DNA of 64,000 nucleotides, taken from positions 63,081,626 through 63,145,625 of the forward strand of contig CM056379.1 of NCBI GenBank assembly GCA_029718625.1, in the 5' to 3' direction. Positions 32,071 through 42,689 of this stretch are shown here, in pieces (the stretch's first letter is position 1; every line of letters starts with the position of its first letter). The notes under the pieces were generated by a model. The model was not told the DNA's origin. It searched no databases and was given only the letters and a program-made list of their open reading frames with translations. A program made the position numbers and the translations under genes. This stretch comes from Synaphobranchus kaupii (lineage: Eukaryota > Chordata > Actinopteri > Anguilliformes > Synaphobranchidae).

Positions 32071-32998
32071 CAGTCAGGCCACTGTTGTTCAAATAAAACT
32101 TTATTGACATTATAAAAAACAATACATTTTAGGCTTGGCGGTATGGTTCTGTTCACTAAGCCCTCCCGCCCATCCACGCGAGCAAGCATGGGTATGGCGG
32201 CGAGGGCAGCAGCAACAACCCCCCAATAGGGTTGCACTTAGAACAGAACCGGCAGCACTGAGAATGGTTTTTTACAGATTCCATTCAATCAGTTGTATGT
32301 ATATGGCACTTTTAAGTGTCATTATCACAACAATTTACAAGGAACCGGGCCTGAACCCCCGTAGAGCATGCCTAGGGCGACCGTGGCAAGGAAAAACTCC
32401 CTGCTGTTAGCAGGAAGAAACCTTGGGCAGAACCTGACTCTGAGGGGGGAGTCCATCCACCGCTGACTGGCACCGGTTAACTGAATGGCTGATTACAGAA
32501 TAGAAAAATGCAAGACAGAACATATGAAAATGTCAATATATAATGAGCTGGTGGTGGAAGGCGGATTGAAGGCCAGCAGGTGGCATCATCAGCTGGGGAC
32601 GGCATGGAGCTGGAGCTGACCGGCTGCTTCTGGAGAACGATGTTTGTTGATCTATAGCTACCGCTCCGGCGGTTGCCGAAGAGGGAAGGAGAGAGGAAAG
32701 AAATCAGTAGGCACTCAAACATATTAGTGAGCCATGCAGGAGTGATATAGGCTAGGTGTCAGTGCGCAAAGGGGAACTGAAGAGGATGGAGCTGGGGTGG
32801 AGGGGGGGGGGGGGGGGTTTGTTTGCAGCAGGCGTGCATCAGAGGATCCACCATGTTAGGGCGAGGCTGTTAAATAGACCGCCTTGATTCACCAATCAAT
32901 CCATCCAAGTAGCGTCACTACTCAGCTGAGCTGTCAGCTGATTACCTATGCCAGGTTTCACTCTCGTGACCTGCCTGAACTGACGCTATGCTCGATTT
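32071..32998. repeat. 928-bp repeat unit, first copy
   Basis: Starts 'cagtcaggccactgttgttc' and ends 'gacgctatgctcgattt'. The same left part restarts at 32999 and the same right part recurs at 43338-43520. The middle includes 'ggcaaggaaaaactccctgc' and 'caggaagaaaccttgggcag', wording common in fish dispersed repeats, and a G-run at 32806. No coding motif. Confidence 0.8.
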
Positions 32999-33262
32999 CA
33001 GTCAGGCCACTGTTGTTCAAATAAAACTTTATTGACATTATAAAAAACAATACATTTTAGGTTTGGCGGTATGGTTCTGTTCACTAAGCAGGCCCATCCA
33101 CGCGAGCAAGCATGGGTATGGCGGCGAGGGCAGCAGCAACAACCCCCAAAAACAACTATACGCCAAAGTGCTGCTAGTGTTGTGCATGGGTATGGCGGAG
33201 AGGGCAGCAGCAACAACCCCCAAAAACAACCATATGCCAAAGTGCTGCTAGTGTTGTGCTTA
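32999..33262. repeat. Second copy of repeat-unit left part, with 76-bp tandem duplication
   Basis: 32999-33150 matches 32071-32224. A segment 'atgggtatggcgg' through 'gctgctagtgttgtgc' is then tandemly doubled (about 33113-33262). Small frames on both strands are repeats of one another, not genes. Confidence 0.8.
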
Positions 33263-34380
33263 TGTGTAACGACCTTTCGATTCCGGAGGAAGCCATTCTG
33301 TCCATCAGCTCGAGGCCCTTCTAATATTACATGGATCAGTGGCTATGTGTACCAACGCTTGTTGGACTCCCCTGTGTGCGAGACGTAGTGTACCTAACCC
33401 CAGGAAGTTCTATATGCAGTGATGAAGAACAATGTGTGACCTTCCAGCTACCAATGAAGCCATCCTGTCTGTCAGCTCAAGATCCTTTTAGCATTACATG
33501 GATCAGTGGCTATGTGTACCAACACTTGTTGGACCCCCCTGTGTGCCAGGTGTAGTGTGAACTAACCCCAGGAAGTTCTATATGCAGTGATGAAGAACAA
33601 TGTGTGACCAGCCAGCTACTAATGAAGCCATCCTGTCTGTCAGCTCAAGGTCCTTCTAACATTACGTGGATCAGTGGCTATGTGTACCAACGCTTGTTGG
33701 ACCCCCCTGTGTGCCAGGTGTAGTGTGAACTAACCCCAAGAAGTTATATATGCAGTGATGAAGAACAATGTGTGACCATCCGGCTACCAATGAAGCCATC
33801 CTGTCTGTCAGCTCAAGGTCCTTCTAACATTACGTGGGTCAGTGGCTATGTGTACCAACGCATGTTGGACTTCCCCTGGGAGCCAGAACATTCATTTAAC
33901 CAGGGAAATTCTATGTGTAGTGGTGAAGAACAATGTGTGCCCTTTCAGCTACCGATGTAGCCATCCTGTCCTTCAACTCAAGGCCCCTTTAGCATTTACG
34001 TGGGTCAGTGCTATGTGTACCAACGCCTGTTGGACTTCCATGGGAAACAACTAATCAGGGGAGTTCTATGTGTAGTGATAAAGAACTATATGTGACCTTA
34101 CAGCTACCGATGTAGCCATCCTATCCTTCAACTCAAGGCCCTTTTTAACATTACATGAAACAGTGGCTACGTGTACCAACGCCTGTTGGACTTCCATGGG
34201 AAACAACTAATCAGGGGAGTTCTATGTGTAGTGATGAAGAACTATGTGTGACCTTCCAGCTCTCGGTCCTTCTAACATTAAGTGGATCAGTGGCTATGTG
34301 TACCAACGCCTGTTGGACTTCCATGGGAGCAAAACTAATCAGGGGAGTTCTATGTGTAGTGATGAATAACTATGTGTGAC
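33263..34380 (+). repeat. ~168-bp tandem repeat, about seven units
   Basis: The mark 'ggctatgtgtaccaacgc' or variants recurs at 33341, 33508, 33676, 33844, ~34008, 34164 and 34292 (spacing 167, 168, 168, ~164, ~156, 128). 168 is a multiple of three, so one frame stays partly open through units: 'MKPSCLSAQGPSNITWISGY' and 'SSICSDEEQCVTFQL'. Each unit ends in stops or shifts, and no known domain is recognised. Treated as a satellite that might derive from an exon. Confidence 0.85.
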
Positions 34381-35760
34381 CTTTTGGCTACGGATGAAGC
34401 CTGACCAGTAGAGGGTGCACTCACATCTATTTCAGTAATATGCGCATGAAGAAAGGCCATTTTTTTATTTTATTGAAACAACAAAGTATTTAATTGAAAT
34501 GGAACAGAAGTTCAGAACATGAAACATAGACCTAAATAAATTTAAAAGATAAATATAAGCCGCAGTCTTCATAGTTATGTGCAGGCCTATAAACTCTCAG
34601 ACTTCACGTAGCCTACATACTGCGTATGGTATGGGAAAAAAAGTCTAAAGCCGAGTGTAGGCTATATAAAGCCGAGTGTAGGCTATATTGTTCTCTTTCC
34701 TAAATGTAATAGGTTGTCATGCTATGCTCGCCTAGGCTATATCATGAAATAAAAACAAACTATTAAAATCTGAATTTAGGATCCAAATCCCAATCCAACG
34801 AACAAAGCTTCGGAGCTCCGAAGCATTCGGCTCAGTCCTAATATGCTGTATAACCACAGGGGTCTGCTGGCGCTGGTGGACTTCCATGGGAAACAACTAA
34901 TCAGGGGAGTTCTATGTGTAGTGATGAAGAACTATGTGTGACCTTCCAGCTCTCGGTCCTTCTAACATTAAGTGGATCAGTGGCTATGTGTACCAACGCC
35001 TGTTGGACTTCCATGGGAGCAAATAACTAATCAGGGGAGTTCTATGTGTAGTGATGAATAACTATGTGTGACCTTTTGGCTACGGATGAAGCCTGACCAG
35101 TAGAGAGTGCACTCACATCTATTTCAGTAATATGCACATGAAGAAAGGCCGTTTTTTTTATTTTATTGAAACAACAAAGTATTTAATTGAAATGGAACAG
35201 AAGTTCAGGACATGAAACATAGACCTAAATAAATTTAAAAGATAAATATAAGCCGCAGTCTTCATAGTTATGTGCAGGCCTATAAACTCTCAGACTTCAC
35301 GTAGCCTACATCCTGCGTATGGTATGGGAAAAAAAGTCTAAAGCCGAGTGTAGGCTATATTGTTCTCTTTCCTAAATGTAATAGGTTGTCATGCTATGCT
35401 CGCCTAGGCTATATCATGAAATAAAAACAAACTATTAAAATCTGAATTTAGGATCCGAATCCCAATCCAACGAACAAAGCTTCGGAGCTCCGAAGCATTC
35501 GGCTCAGTCCTAATATGCTGTATAACCACAGAGGTCTGCTGGCGCTGGTGGACTTCCATGGGAAACAACTAATCAGGGGAGTTCTATGTGTAGTGATGAA
35601 GAACTATGTGTGACCTTCCAGCTCTCGGTCCTTCTAACATTAAGTGGATCAGTGGCTATGTGTACCAACGCCTGTTGGACTTCCATGGGAGCAAAGCTAA
35701 TCAGGGGAGTTCTATGTGTAGTGATAAATAACTATGTGTGACCTTTTGGCTACGGATGAA
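34187..35760 (+). repeat. ~680-bp higher-order repeat, 2.3 units
   Basis: 'tggacttccatgggaaacaa' recurs at about 34187, 34877 and 35549. Each unit holds the end of the 168-bp satellite plus ~480 bp with 'agccgcagtcttcatagtta' and 'aaagccgagtgtaggctata'. The first unit carries an extra small duplication ('aaagccgagtgtaggctata' twice). Confidence 0.88.
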
Positions 35761-36249
35761 GCCTGACATGCCTATGGGGGAGAAGCTCTTCATCCCTTCA
35801 GGTCCATGCCAATTAATACCATACCAACGCCTGTTGGTCTTCTCCCTAGGGGTGGTGGAGGATGCTGTGCATAATATTGGCTTCATGGCGCCCGTATGCC
35901 TAGGGCCATTCTAACTACTGAAGTTGTATTTGTAGTATATGTATATGTACCACCCACCTAAAGGCAATTTCCGAAGCTAAATTACCATTTAAGGGAAATA
36001 GAAACTTCTAGGCTACTCTTATCGGTGTGAATGAATTAAAACACCCGTGTCTCAAACGAGACACCAGTTTTGTGAACTAAATTTTTTTAAAGTGAGGGGA
36101 AGGCGTTTATCTTTGCTTTGTGGGTTTTCTTTTTAAGCCGTTTAAAAGCAGATGGAGGGATGGATTCCTGAACAGGCTACTGACTGAGGGATCCCTGCAT
36201 CTAAAGTGAAATTGTATGCTGCAATGAGTGCCTTAAGAGAAGAAAGTTG
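35761..36249. other. No gene recognised
   Basis: Sequence between the satellite and the DIRS-like remnant; no motif seen. Confidence 0.45.
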
Positions 36250-37960
36250 CATTTTCCTTGACTCGAACCAGTGGACTATAAAGACACAAACGATTGGAAT
36301 GTTAACGGGTAGGACGTGGACAGAAAAAGCGGCGCGAAAGAGAAGAGACCATGCTGAGTTGTACGTTTTTTTAATGTAGATTTTGTCAATCCAGTTAATC
36401 TAAAATGGTTTGGTCTAATGCTGGGTAAGACAGGTTTGCAGCAGGGGCTGCATCGGCGCACGGTTTTGGAATTGCTGGAATTTAAATTGGGACGAGGCAT
36501 CAGCAATTTTTATTGTCGAGCCCAAGTAAATAAACAGCGTGAAGTGTAAATTTATGCATAACGCAAGTCCAAATCCAATTATGCATAACGCAAATCCAGT
36601 CCAGGCGTCTACCAGCCTATTGATGAAAAGACAGATGAGCGTCCTTTGTTAAAGATGTTGACGGTGGCTTAATTGTCGCAATAGGCCAAAATTGTTTCCT
36701 TGGCCAGCTGTTTCCCCATAGGATGCGGGCAACGACGATCGGGTATAGTTCGAGCAAATCTATAAATTGAATATTGCGAGGCAGAGTTTGCAGCTCTTTA
36801 GGCCATGTTTCTGCAAACCACTGATTATTATAATACCCCCAAAAGCAATAGAAGTGCTGCGTCGGTAAACAAATTTTAAAGTAGCAGATGTTTCGACGTA
36901 GTTGTTATGAAAAACAAGATGCTGTTTAGAGATGGGCATTCCGGCTCTCTTCAGTGAGTCAGATCATTTGCTCGGCTCACCACTAGAGCCGGCTCTTCAT
37001 TCAGTAGCATTTCCGGTTTTTGAAGATTGGCCAAAGTTAGCGATATTTTGACCTATGATTGGCCGTAGAACGTCCCTGAGGGATAATTCGCATAGCAAGT
37101 TGAAATTACCCCATAGAGAGAGCATCCTTTTTTTTTTTTTTTTTTAAAGAGATTCTGCGTTCTCGGTATATTTGATAGCTTCGCGAATGCGGGCCAATTC
37201 ATCCGACGGCTGAGAGCCTGCACGATTATCTAAAATAATGCCCAGAAACTCGATAACACTAGGCCATTTAAAAGTTTCCTCGTTTAGAGGAACGCCCATT
37301 TCATTAAACGTGTTTATTTATTTATTTATTTTAAACGGTGTAACGCAACAATCTGCCTGTGAGTATGGAAAATCTACCACTAGGACATCGTCTAGCAAGT
37401 GTAAGACAGGGCAATTGCAGTTAAGAGAATCCAGCAAGTCTTCCGATAATGTATCGAAAATAGGGGGACTGCTAGCCTACGACAACCAAAAGTAGGCCTA
37501 CATTTTTTATTATCCACATGACGCCGACAAATGCCATTGGGATGGATGGAGATGCATGATTTTTTAAAATGCATCCGTTATGTCGACTTTACCGAGCCAA
37601 GCTCCTTTACCGGCATGTTTGATAAATTGAATCGCGTGGTCGAGCAGTTGCGTAAAACAGGGAAAATGGTTGCGGGGGGATGATACTGTTAATAGCTTGG
37701 GCGTAGTTATTATGAAGGGTGGATAAGTCGATTAGGCGCTTTTTTCTGAAAATTTACGTGTGGCTGCTCCTATAAGATTGATGCGGAATATTGGAAATGG
37801 CGAGCTATTGAACGGGCCTATCATATAACCCTTTTCGACCTCTCTGGCAAGCAATTTGTTCACTATTTCGGGTTCATTTACATCTGATTGAAAATTAGGG
37901 AAAAGCAAGGTGCCGAGCGAATACGAATTATAAGCCTACGAAAAATTCTAGTAGCCCAAC
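36250..37960 (-). pseudogene. DIRS-type retroelement RT and RNase H remnant
   Basis: On minus, starting near 37950, the frames give 'EPEIVNKLLAREVEKGYMIG', 'PFPIFRINPIGAATRKFSEK', then RT motif C 'LHLLDDVLVVDFP' (near 37380), then 'GVPLNEETFKWPSVIEFLGI', all typical of DIRS/Ngaro-type RT. Further on come RNase H-like pieces: 'FTDAA', 'YYNNQWFAETWPKELQTLPR', 'LLELYPIVVARILWGNSWPR', 'NIFNKGRSS' and 'IADASSQFKFQQFQ'. They lie in different frames with many stops, so the copy is old. About 36930-37075 an unrelated insert ('cggctctcttcagtgagtca') separates RT from RNase H. No tyrosine recombinase was recognised. DIRS elements integrate with a recombinase instead of an integrase. Confidence 0.8.
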
Positions 37961-38341
37961 TTAGTATGCACGAAGCAGTACCACAAATACCCGTAGTAGT
38001 ATCCACATAAAGCAACACGCGTAATGTTGAAATGTGAATTAGGGTTGTCTGCAATCAGTAGTATGCTAGGCCAATATACAAATCCCTGGCAATGATACAA
38101 TTTAGCCGTAATAATGATGAATAGGCTACAACACTTAAATTCAGCCTGAAAACTATTAGCTAGCTATCCGAGTAGGCTACGCAGATGCAGTAGGCCTACG
38201 AGCGCAATTATGTCCTGATAAATGAAAATACCATGCAGGATACAGATCGGCCAACGCAATAACGTGTAAGATATAGACAGTACAATTACATACCCGGTCA
38301 ACGGTAGGCCTAGTCTTCACGTACCGATTACACGCACAGAA
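37961..38341. other. No gene recognised
   Basis: Rich in 'taggcctac'-like motifs; no gene seen. Confidence 0.45.
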
Positions 38342-38535
38342 CTAGTTACGATAATAAAAAGGGGGTGATCCCAAACGCGCTACAAGCCGGCTATATAGAC
38401 AAGGAACTATAGGTGCTCAACAGAAGGACCAGTGAATAGAGAGAATACCAAACCCGGACTACTTCGCTAGGACTAACCCGAGATAAGGAGGACTGGAGCA
38501 CACAGAGCTCAGAGCAAAACAAAATATTTTAATAC

Positions 38536-38574
38536 GACTGACGTTTCGACGTCAACGACGTCTTCTTCAGAGTC
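38536..38574 (-). ncRNA. Hammerhead-ribozyme-like motif, left arm
   Basis: Exact inverse copy of the motif at 42117-42155, so a transcript across the palindrome would contain a sense motif from one arm and its antisense from the other. Confidence 0.6.
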
Positions 38575-38818
38575 AAAATGGAAATACAGACAAATGCACC
38601 GGGAGGTATATAAATACCCTCCCATCAATTACACAAAATAAGGTGCGCATGTGTAGGACTAATAAATCTCGTCATAGATACCACATATACAATGTTATCT
38701 TCTTTAACAGGATAAAGAGAAGAACGACAAATGTCATAGGTAAATGAACTAAATAATTGTCTATTGTGAACATGGCATAAAACAATATAAAATGAAAATC
38801 AAAAAGCCTGTACACAAG

Positions 38819-40002
38819 TTACAAAAAACATGAAAGATTCAGCGACTCATTTAACCCATTGGGTTCCACACTATTGAGTGTATGTATCCAGTACGCCTCC
38901 CTGCGGAGCAGTTGCTTAATAATATCTCCGCCTCTGGATGATGAAGTGACTCTCTCAATACCCCAAAATTTTAGAGAAGAGACAGAACCATGATTGGCTT
39001 CAGCGTAATGTCGCGCAATAGCATAGTCCATATTTTTAGACCGGATCGCGGTCTTATGTTCAGCAATTCTAAGTTTGAGGGCTCTCTTAGTCTGTCCGAT
39101 GTAGATTTTGGAGCATATACATTTCAGCATGTAGATAACATGGGTAGTGTTGCAGTTAATAAAAGTGGTTATTTTAAATTCCTTGCCCGAACGTGGATGA
39201 CAGAAGACTTTAATGTCATTAGAGTTAGAGCAATGGACACAGTGTCCACAACGATAGAACCCTCTAGGGGGCGTAGGTAGCCAGGAGGGTTTTGTCTGCG
39301 GACTACTCACCATGCTGTGAACCACCTTATCTTTTAAGTTTTGTGGCCTTCTAAAGCACACTCGCGGAGGTTCGGAAGTAAATTTATTTAAAAGAGGGTC
39401 ACTCTGGAGAATGGGCCAGTGTTTACGGACAATGTTTTTAACTCTTCCAGCGACCGGACTGAACTCAGTGGAAAAGCAAATACGAGGAAGGGTAGCACGC
39501 TTAGGCTTTTTACAGAGGAGGGACTTCCTATCAGTATGGCGGGCTCGGTCAATAGCGGCAGTAACGTCAACAATACTGTAGCCTCTTTGAAGAAATCTGC
39601 TACGCATCTGACAGATGTTGCTTTCAAATTCTGCATCCGTGCTACAGTTGCGTCTCAAGCGCAAGAACTGTCCAATCGGTATATTACGTATCAGTGGACG
39701 GGGGTGATTGCTATCCGCTCTTAACAGAGTATTTCTGCTTAAGGGTTTACGGAAGATGGTAGATTCAAGTTTACCGTCATCACCTTTAAAAATAGTCAGG
39801 TCTAGAAAATTAATGGATCTCACATCATGTTCCTCTGTAAAAGACAAATGACGATCTCTAGAATTCACATACCTCAAGAAATCTTCAAATTCGAGTACAG
39901 TACCATCCCACACGAGCAGTATGTCGTCAATGTATCTACGCCACAGGGAGATTTTGGAGAGAAAGGGATTAATGGAATTATGGATAAATTTCTCTTCCCA
40001 GT
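38819..40002 (-). pseudogene. Penelope RT/GIY-YIG partial inverted copy
   Basis: The minus-strand reading has the same residues as the C-terminal ~390 residues of the plus-strand gene, from 'WEEKFIHNSINPFLSKISL' through the 'RRYIDDILLVW' motif C to the stop at 38819. It lacks everything before motif C, including motifs A and B, so it cannot be an active RT, though the GIY-YIG part is complete. Upstream of 40002 the frame runs into sequence that is antisense to the plus-strand gene. Confidence 0.93.
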
Positions 40003-41872
40003 CATTCGCAGCGCCGACAAAGGCGGAGCAGTAGTTGTTCAAGCGTTTGAACAATACGATAAGAGTATAAAAAAACAACTTTTGAATGAACAATTCTACT
40101 CACCTCTTTGCGCTAATCCAACAGAGCGCATAAAATGTGAAATTGACTCTGCCATAGAAAATGCCTTGTCTACGGGTTGGATCACTAAAAATGAAAGGGA
40201 TTTTTTAACTACTAAATACCCCATATGCCCGATTTTGTATGGTCTCCCAAAAATTCACAAGTCTGTATCTGATCCTCCACTGCGCCCTATAGTGTCAGGC
40301 AATGGTAGCCTTACAGAACCTCTCTCACAATATGTTGACTTTTTTATTAAAAAATTGGTTCCTACCCTGCCTTCGTATATAGGTGATACGTCTGATCTTC
40401 TTAGGGTTATTGAAGGTGTTCATGTGAATTCAGCTACTATTTTAGCGTCGTTAGATGTACAGAGTTTGTACACCAACATTCCCCATAAAGGAGGTCTGGA
40501 AGCTCTGTCATACTACCTCTCCACACGCCCGGAAGACCTATTACCCCCTTCAAGTTTCCTTATCACCCTTACGGAGATGGCACTCACCATGAACTATTTC
40601 CAATACAATGGCTGTTATTATTTACAGACTCAGGGTACAGCAATGGGAGCAGCTTTTGCACCGAATTATGCTAATCTGTTCATGGGTCACTGGGAAGAGA
40701 AATTTATCCATAATTCCATTAATCCCTTTCTCTCCAAAATCTCCCTGTGGCGTAGATACATTGACGACATACTGCTCGTGTGGGATGGTACTGTACTCGA
40801 ATTTGAAGATTTCTTGAGGTATGTGAATTCTAGAGATCGTCATTTGTCTTTTACAGAGGAACATGATGTGAGATCCATTAATTTTCTAGACCTGACTATT
40901 TTTAAAGGTGATGACGGTAAACTTGAATCTACCATCTTCCGTAAACCCTTAAGCAGAAATACTCTGTTAAGAGCGGATAGCAATCACCCCCGTCCACTGA
41001 TACGTAATATACCGATTGGACAGTTCTTGCGCTTGAGACGCAACTGTAGCACGGATGCAGAATTTGAAAGCAACATCTGTCAGATGCGTAGCAGATTTCT
41101 TCAAAGAGGCTACAGTATTGTTGACGTTACTGCCGCTATTGACCGAGCCCGCCATACTGATAGGAAGTCCCTCCTCTGTAAAAAGCCTAAGCGTGCTACC
41201 CTTCCTCGTATTTGCTTTTCCACTGAGTTCAGTCCGGTCGCTGGAAGAGTTAAAAACATTGTCCGTAAACACTGGCCCATTCTCCAGAGTGACCCTCTTT
41301 TAAATAAATTTACTTCCGAACCTCCGCGAGTGTGCTTTAGAAGGCCACAAAACTTAAAAGATAAGGTGGTTCACAGCATGGTGAGTAGTCCGCAGACAAA
41401 ACCCTCCTGGCTACCTACGCCCCCTAGAGGGTTCTATCGTTGTGGACACTGTGTCCATTGCTCTAACTCTAATGACATTAAAGTCTTCTGTCATCCACGT
41501 TCGGGCAAGGAATTTAAAATAACCACTTTTATTAACTGCAACACTACCCATGTTATCTACATGCTGAAATGTATATGCTCCAAAATCTACATCGGACAGA
41601 CTAAGAGAGCCCTCAAACTTAGAATTGCTGAACATAAGACCGCGATCCGGTCTAAAAATATGGACTATGCTATTGCGCGACATTACGCTGAAGCCAATCA
41701 TGGTTCTGTCTCTTCTCTAAAATTTTGGGGTATTGAGAGAGTCACTTCATCATCCAGAGGCGGAGATATTATTAAGCAACTGCTCCGCAGGGAGGCGTAC
41801 TGGATACATACACTCAATAGTGTGGAACCCAATGGGTTAAATGAGTCGCTGAATCTTTCATGTTTTTTGTAA
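39998..41872 (+). CDS. Penelope-like reverse transcriptase/GIY-YIG endonuclease, 5'-truncated
   Basis: The open frame is continuous from 39827, but the first ~57 residues are antisense to the inverted arm. True element coding begins near 39998 at 'SADKGGAVVVQAFEQYDKSI', a conserved early Penelope RT block. RT motifs follow: A 'LASLDVQSLYTNIPHKGG' (about 40445-40500), B 'GTAMGAAFAPNYANLFMG' (about 40634-40687), C 'RRYIDDILLVWDG' (about 40750). The C-terminal endonuclease has 'CICSKIYIGQTKRALKLRI' (near 41572-41630), the GIY-YIG signature, with a nearby Cys cluster ('YRCGHCVHCSNSNDIKVFCH'). It ends at TAA 41870-41872. Penelope enzymes reverse-transcribe from a nick made by this nuclease. The N-terminal ~150 or more residues usual in the family are missing. 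No stop or frameshift interrupts what remains. Confidence 0.93.
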   Translation, partial: PVIRSADKGGAVVVQAFEQYDKSIKKQLLNEQFYSPLCANPTERIKCEIDSAIENALSTGWITKNERDFLTTKYPICPILYGLPKIHKSVSDPPLRPIVSGNGSLTEPLSQYVDFFIKKLVPTLPSYIGDTSDLLRVIEGVHVNSATILASLDVQSLYTNIPHKGGLEALSYYLSTRPEDLLPPSSFLITLTEMALTMNYFQYNGCYYLQTQGTAMGAAFAPNYANLFMGHWEEKFIHNSINPFLSKISLWRRYIDDILLVWDGTVLEFEDFLRYVNSRDRHLSFTEEHDVRSINFLDLTIFKGDDGKLESTIFRKPLSRNTLLRADSNHPRPLIRNIPIGQFLRLRRNCSTDAEFESNICQMRSRFLQRGYSIVDVTAAIDRARHTDRKSLLCKKPKRATLPRICFSTEFSPVAGRVKNIVRKHWPILQSDPLLNKFTSEPPRVCFRRPQNLKDKVVHSMVSSPQTKPSWLPTPPRGFYRCGHCVHCSNSNDIKVFCHPRSGKEFKITTFINCNTTHVIYMLKCICSKIYIGQTKRALKLRIAEHKTAIRSKNMDYAIARHYAEANHGSVSSLKFWGIERVTSSSRGGDIIKQLLRREAYWIHTLNSVEPNGLNESLNLSCFL

Positions 41873-42116
41873 CTTGTGTACAGGCTTTTTGATTTTCATT
41901 TTATATTGTTTTATGCCATGTTCACAATAGACAATTATTTAGTTCATTTACCTATGACATTTGTCGTTCTTCTCTTTATCCTGTTAAAGAAGATAACATT
42001 GTATATGTGGTATCTATGACGAGATTTATTAGTCCTACACATGCGCACCTTATTTTGTGTAATTGATGGGAGGGTATTTATATACCTCCCGGTGCATTTG
42101 TCTGTATTTCCATTTT

Positions 42117-42155
42117 GACTCTGAAGAAGACGTCGTTGACGTCGAAACGTCAGTC
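42117..42155 (+). ncRNA. Hammerhead-ribozyme-like motif, right arm
   Basis: The order fits a minimal type I hammerhead: stem I strand GACT (42117-42120), core CTGAAGA (42121-42127, consensus CUGANGA), stem II GACGTC-GTT-GACGTC (42129-42143), core GAAAC (42144-42148), then GTC (42149-42151) as cleavage triplet, and stem I partner AGTC (42152-42155). Penelope-like elements are known to carry such ribozymes with very short stem III. One A (42128) is unpaired beside stem II and stem III is at most 2 bp, so activity is uncertain. Confidence 0.6.
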
Positions 42156-42266
42156 GTATTAAAATATTTTGTTTTGCTCTGAGCTCTGTGTGCTCCAGTC
42201 CTCCTTATCTCGGGTTAGTCCTAGCGAAGTAGTCCGGGTTTGGTATTCTCTCTAGTTACGATAATA

Positions 42267-42689
42267 GTTGGAGCAGCAGTGCGTTAAGACGTGAACTATG
42301 TAGACTAATCATTATTTCACCATTTGTTTATTTATTTATTTTCTCCCCAACTAACGTATCAGCATCCGTGAACGGCCACGAACCTCTCATATCAGAAGCC
42401 AGCTCAATGAATAGCCTAGTCGGACCGCGTCCACAATGTATCAAGATCTCTTTGGTCTCCCACTTCCAGAACAAGGCAGCGAGTATGCGAACATGACCAA
42501 CCAATATTCCAGGGCAGGGTGTAGGCTATGCTTACCGTTTAGGTTAGCCCAAAGATCATATAAAGGTTACCGTGCATTTTATACCTCTAAAGCCCATGTA
42601 GTCTGTTAATGTTAGCTAGCAATCACAGTTGGAAGATTTCGAATAACAAGCAATAAGGTCCGGGTTACGCGACAGGACGCACGCTTTAA
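42267..42689. other. No gene recognised
   Basis: Between the Penelope duplication and a diverged tandem repeat; nothing supported. Confidence 0.45.

Larger units (their letters stand above)
38357..42251 (+). mobile_element. Penelope-like element with identical inverted arms
   Basis: Flanked by a 15-bp duplication, 'ctagttacgataata' (38342-38356 and 42252-42266). Left arm 38439-40002 and right arm 40689-42252 are inverse copies, equal in length (1564 bp) and identical in translation. Each arm carries the 3' half of the RT/endonuclease gene plus the 3' flank. The unique centre (40003-40688) holds the RT core. An extra ~82 bp lies left of the left arm. The structure is a 5'-truncated copy with a head-to-head inverted partial copy. 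Confidence 0.93.

Noticed and set aside
33331..33960. Small secreted-like proteins in the 168-bp repeat
   Set aside because: Each frame is 60-75 codons, ends in stops or shifts between units, and has no signal peptide or known domain; kept only as a possible exon-derived satellite.
39419..39724. Open frames of 80-100 codons on both strands of the Penelope arms
   Set aside because: They recur as exact pairs in both arms and are antisense or off-frame to the RT/GIY-YIG gene.
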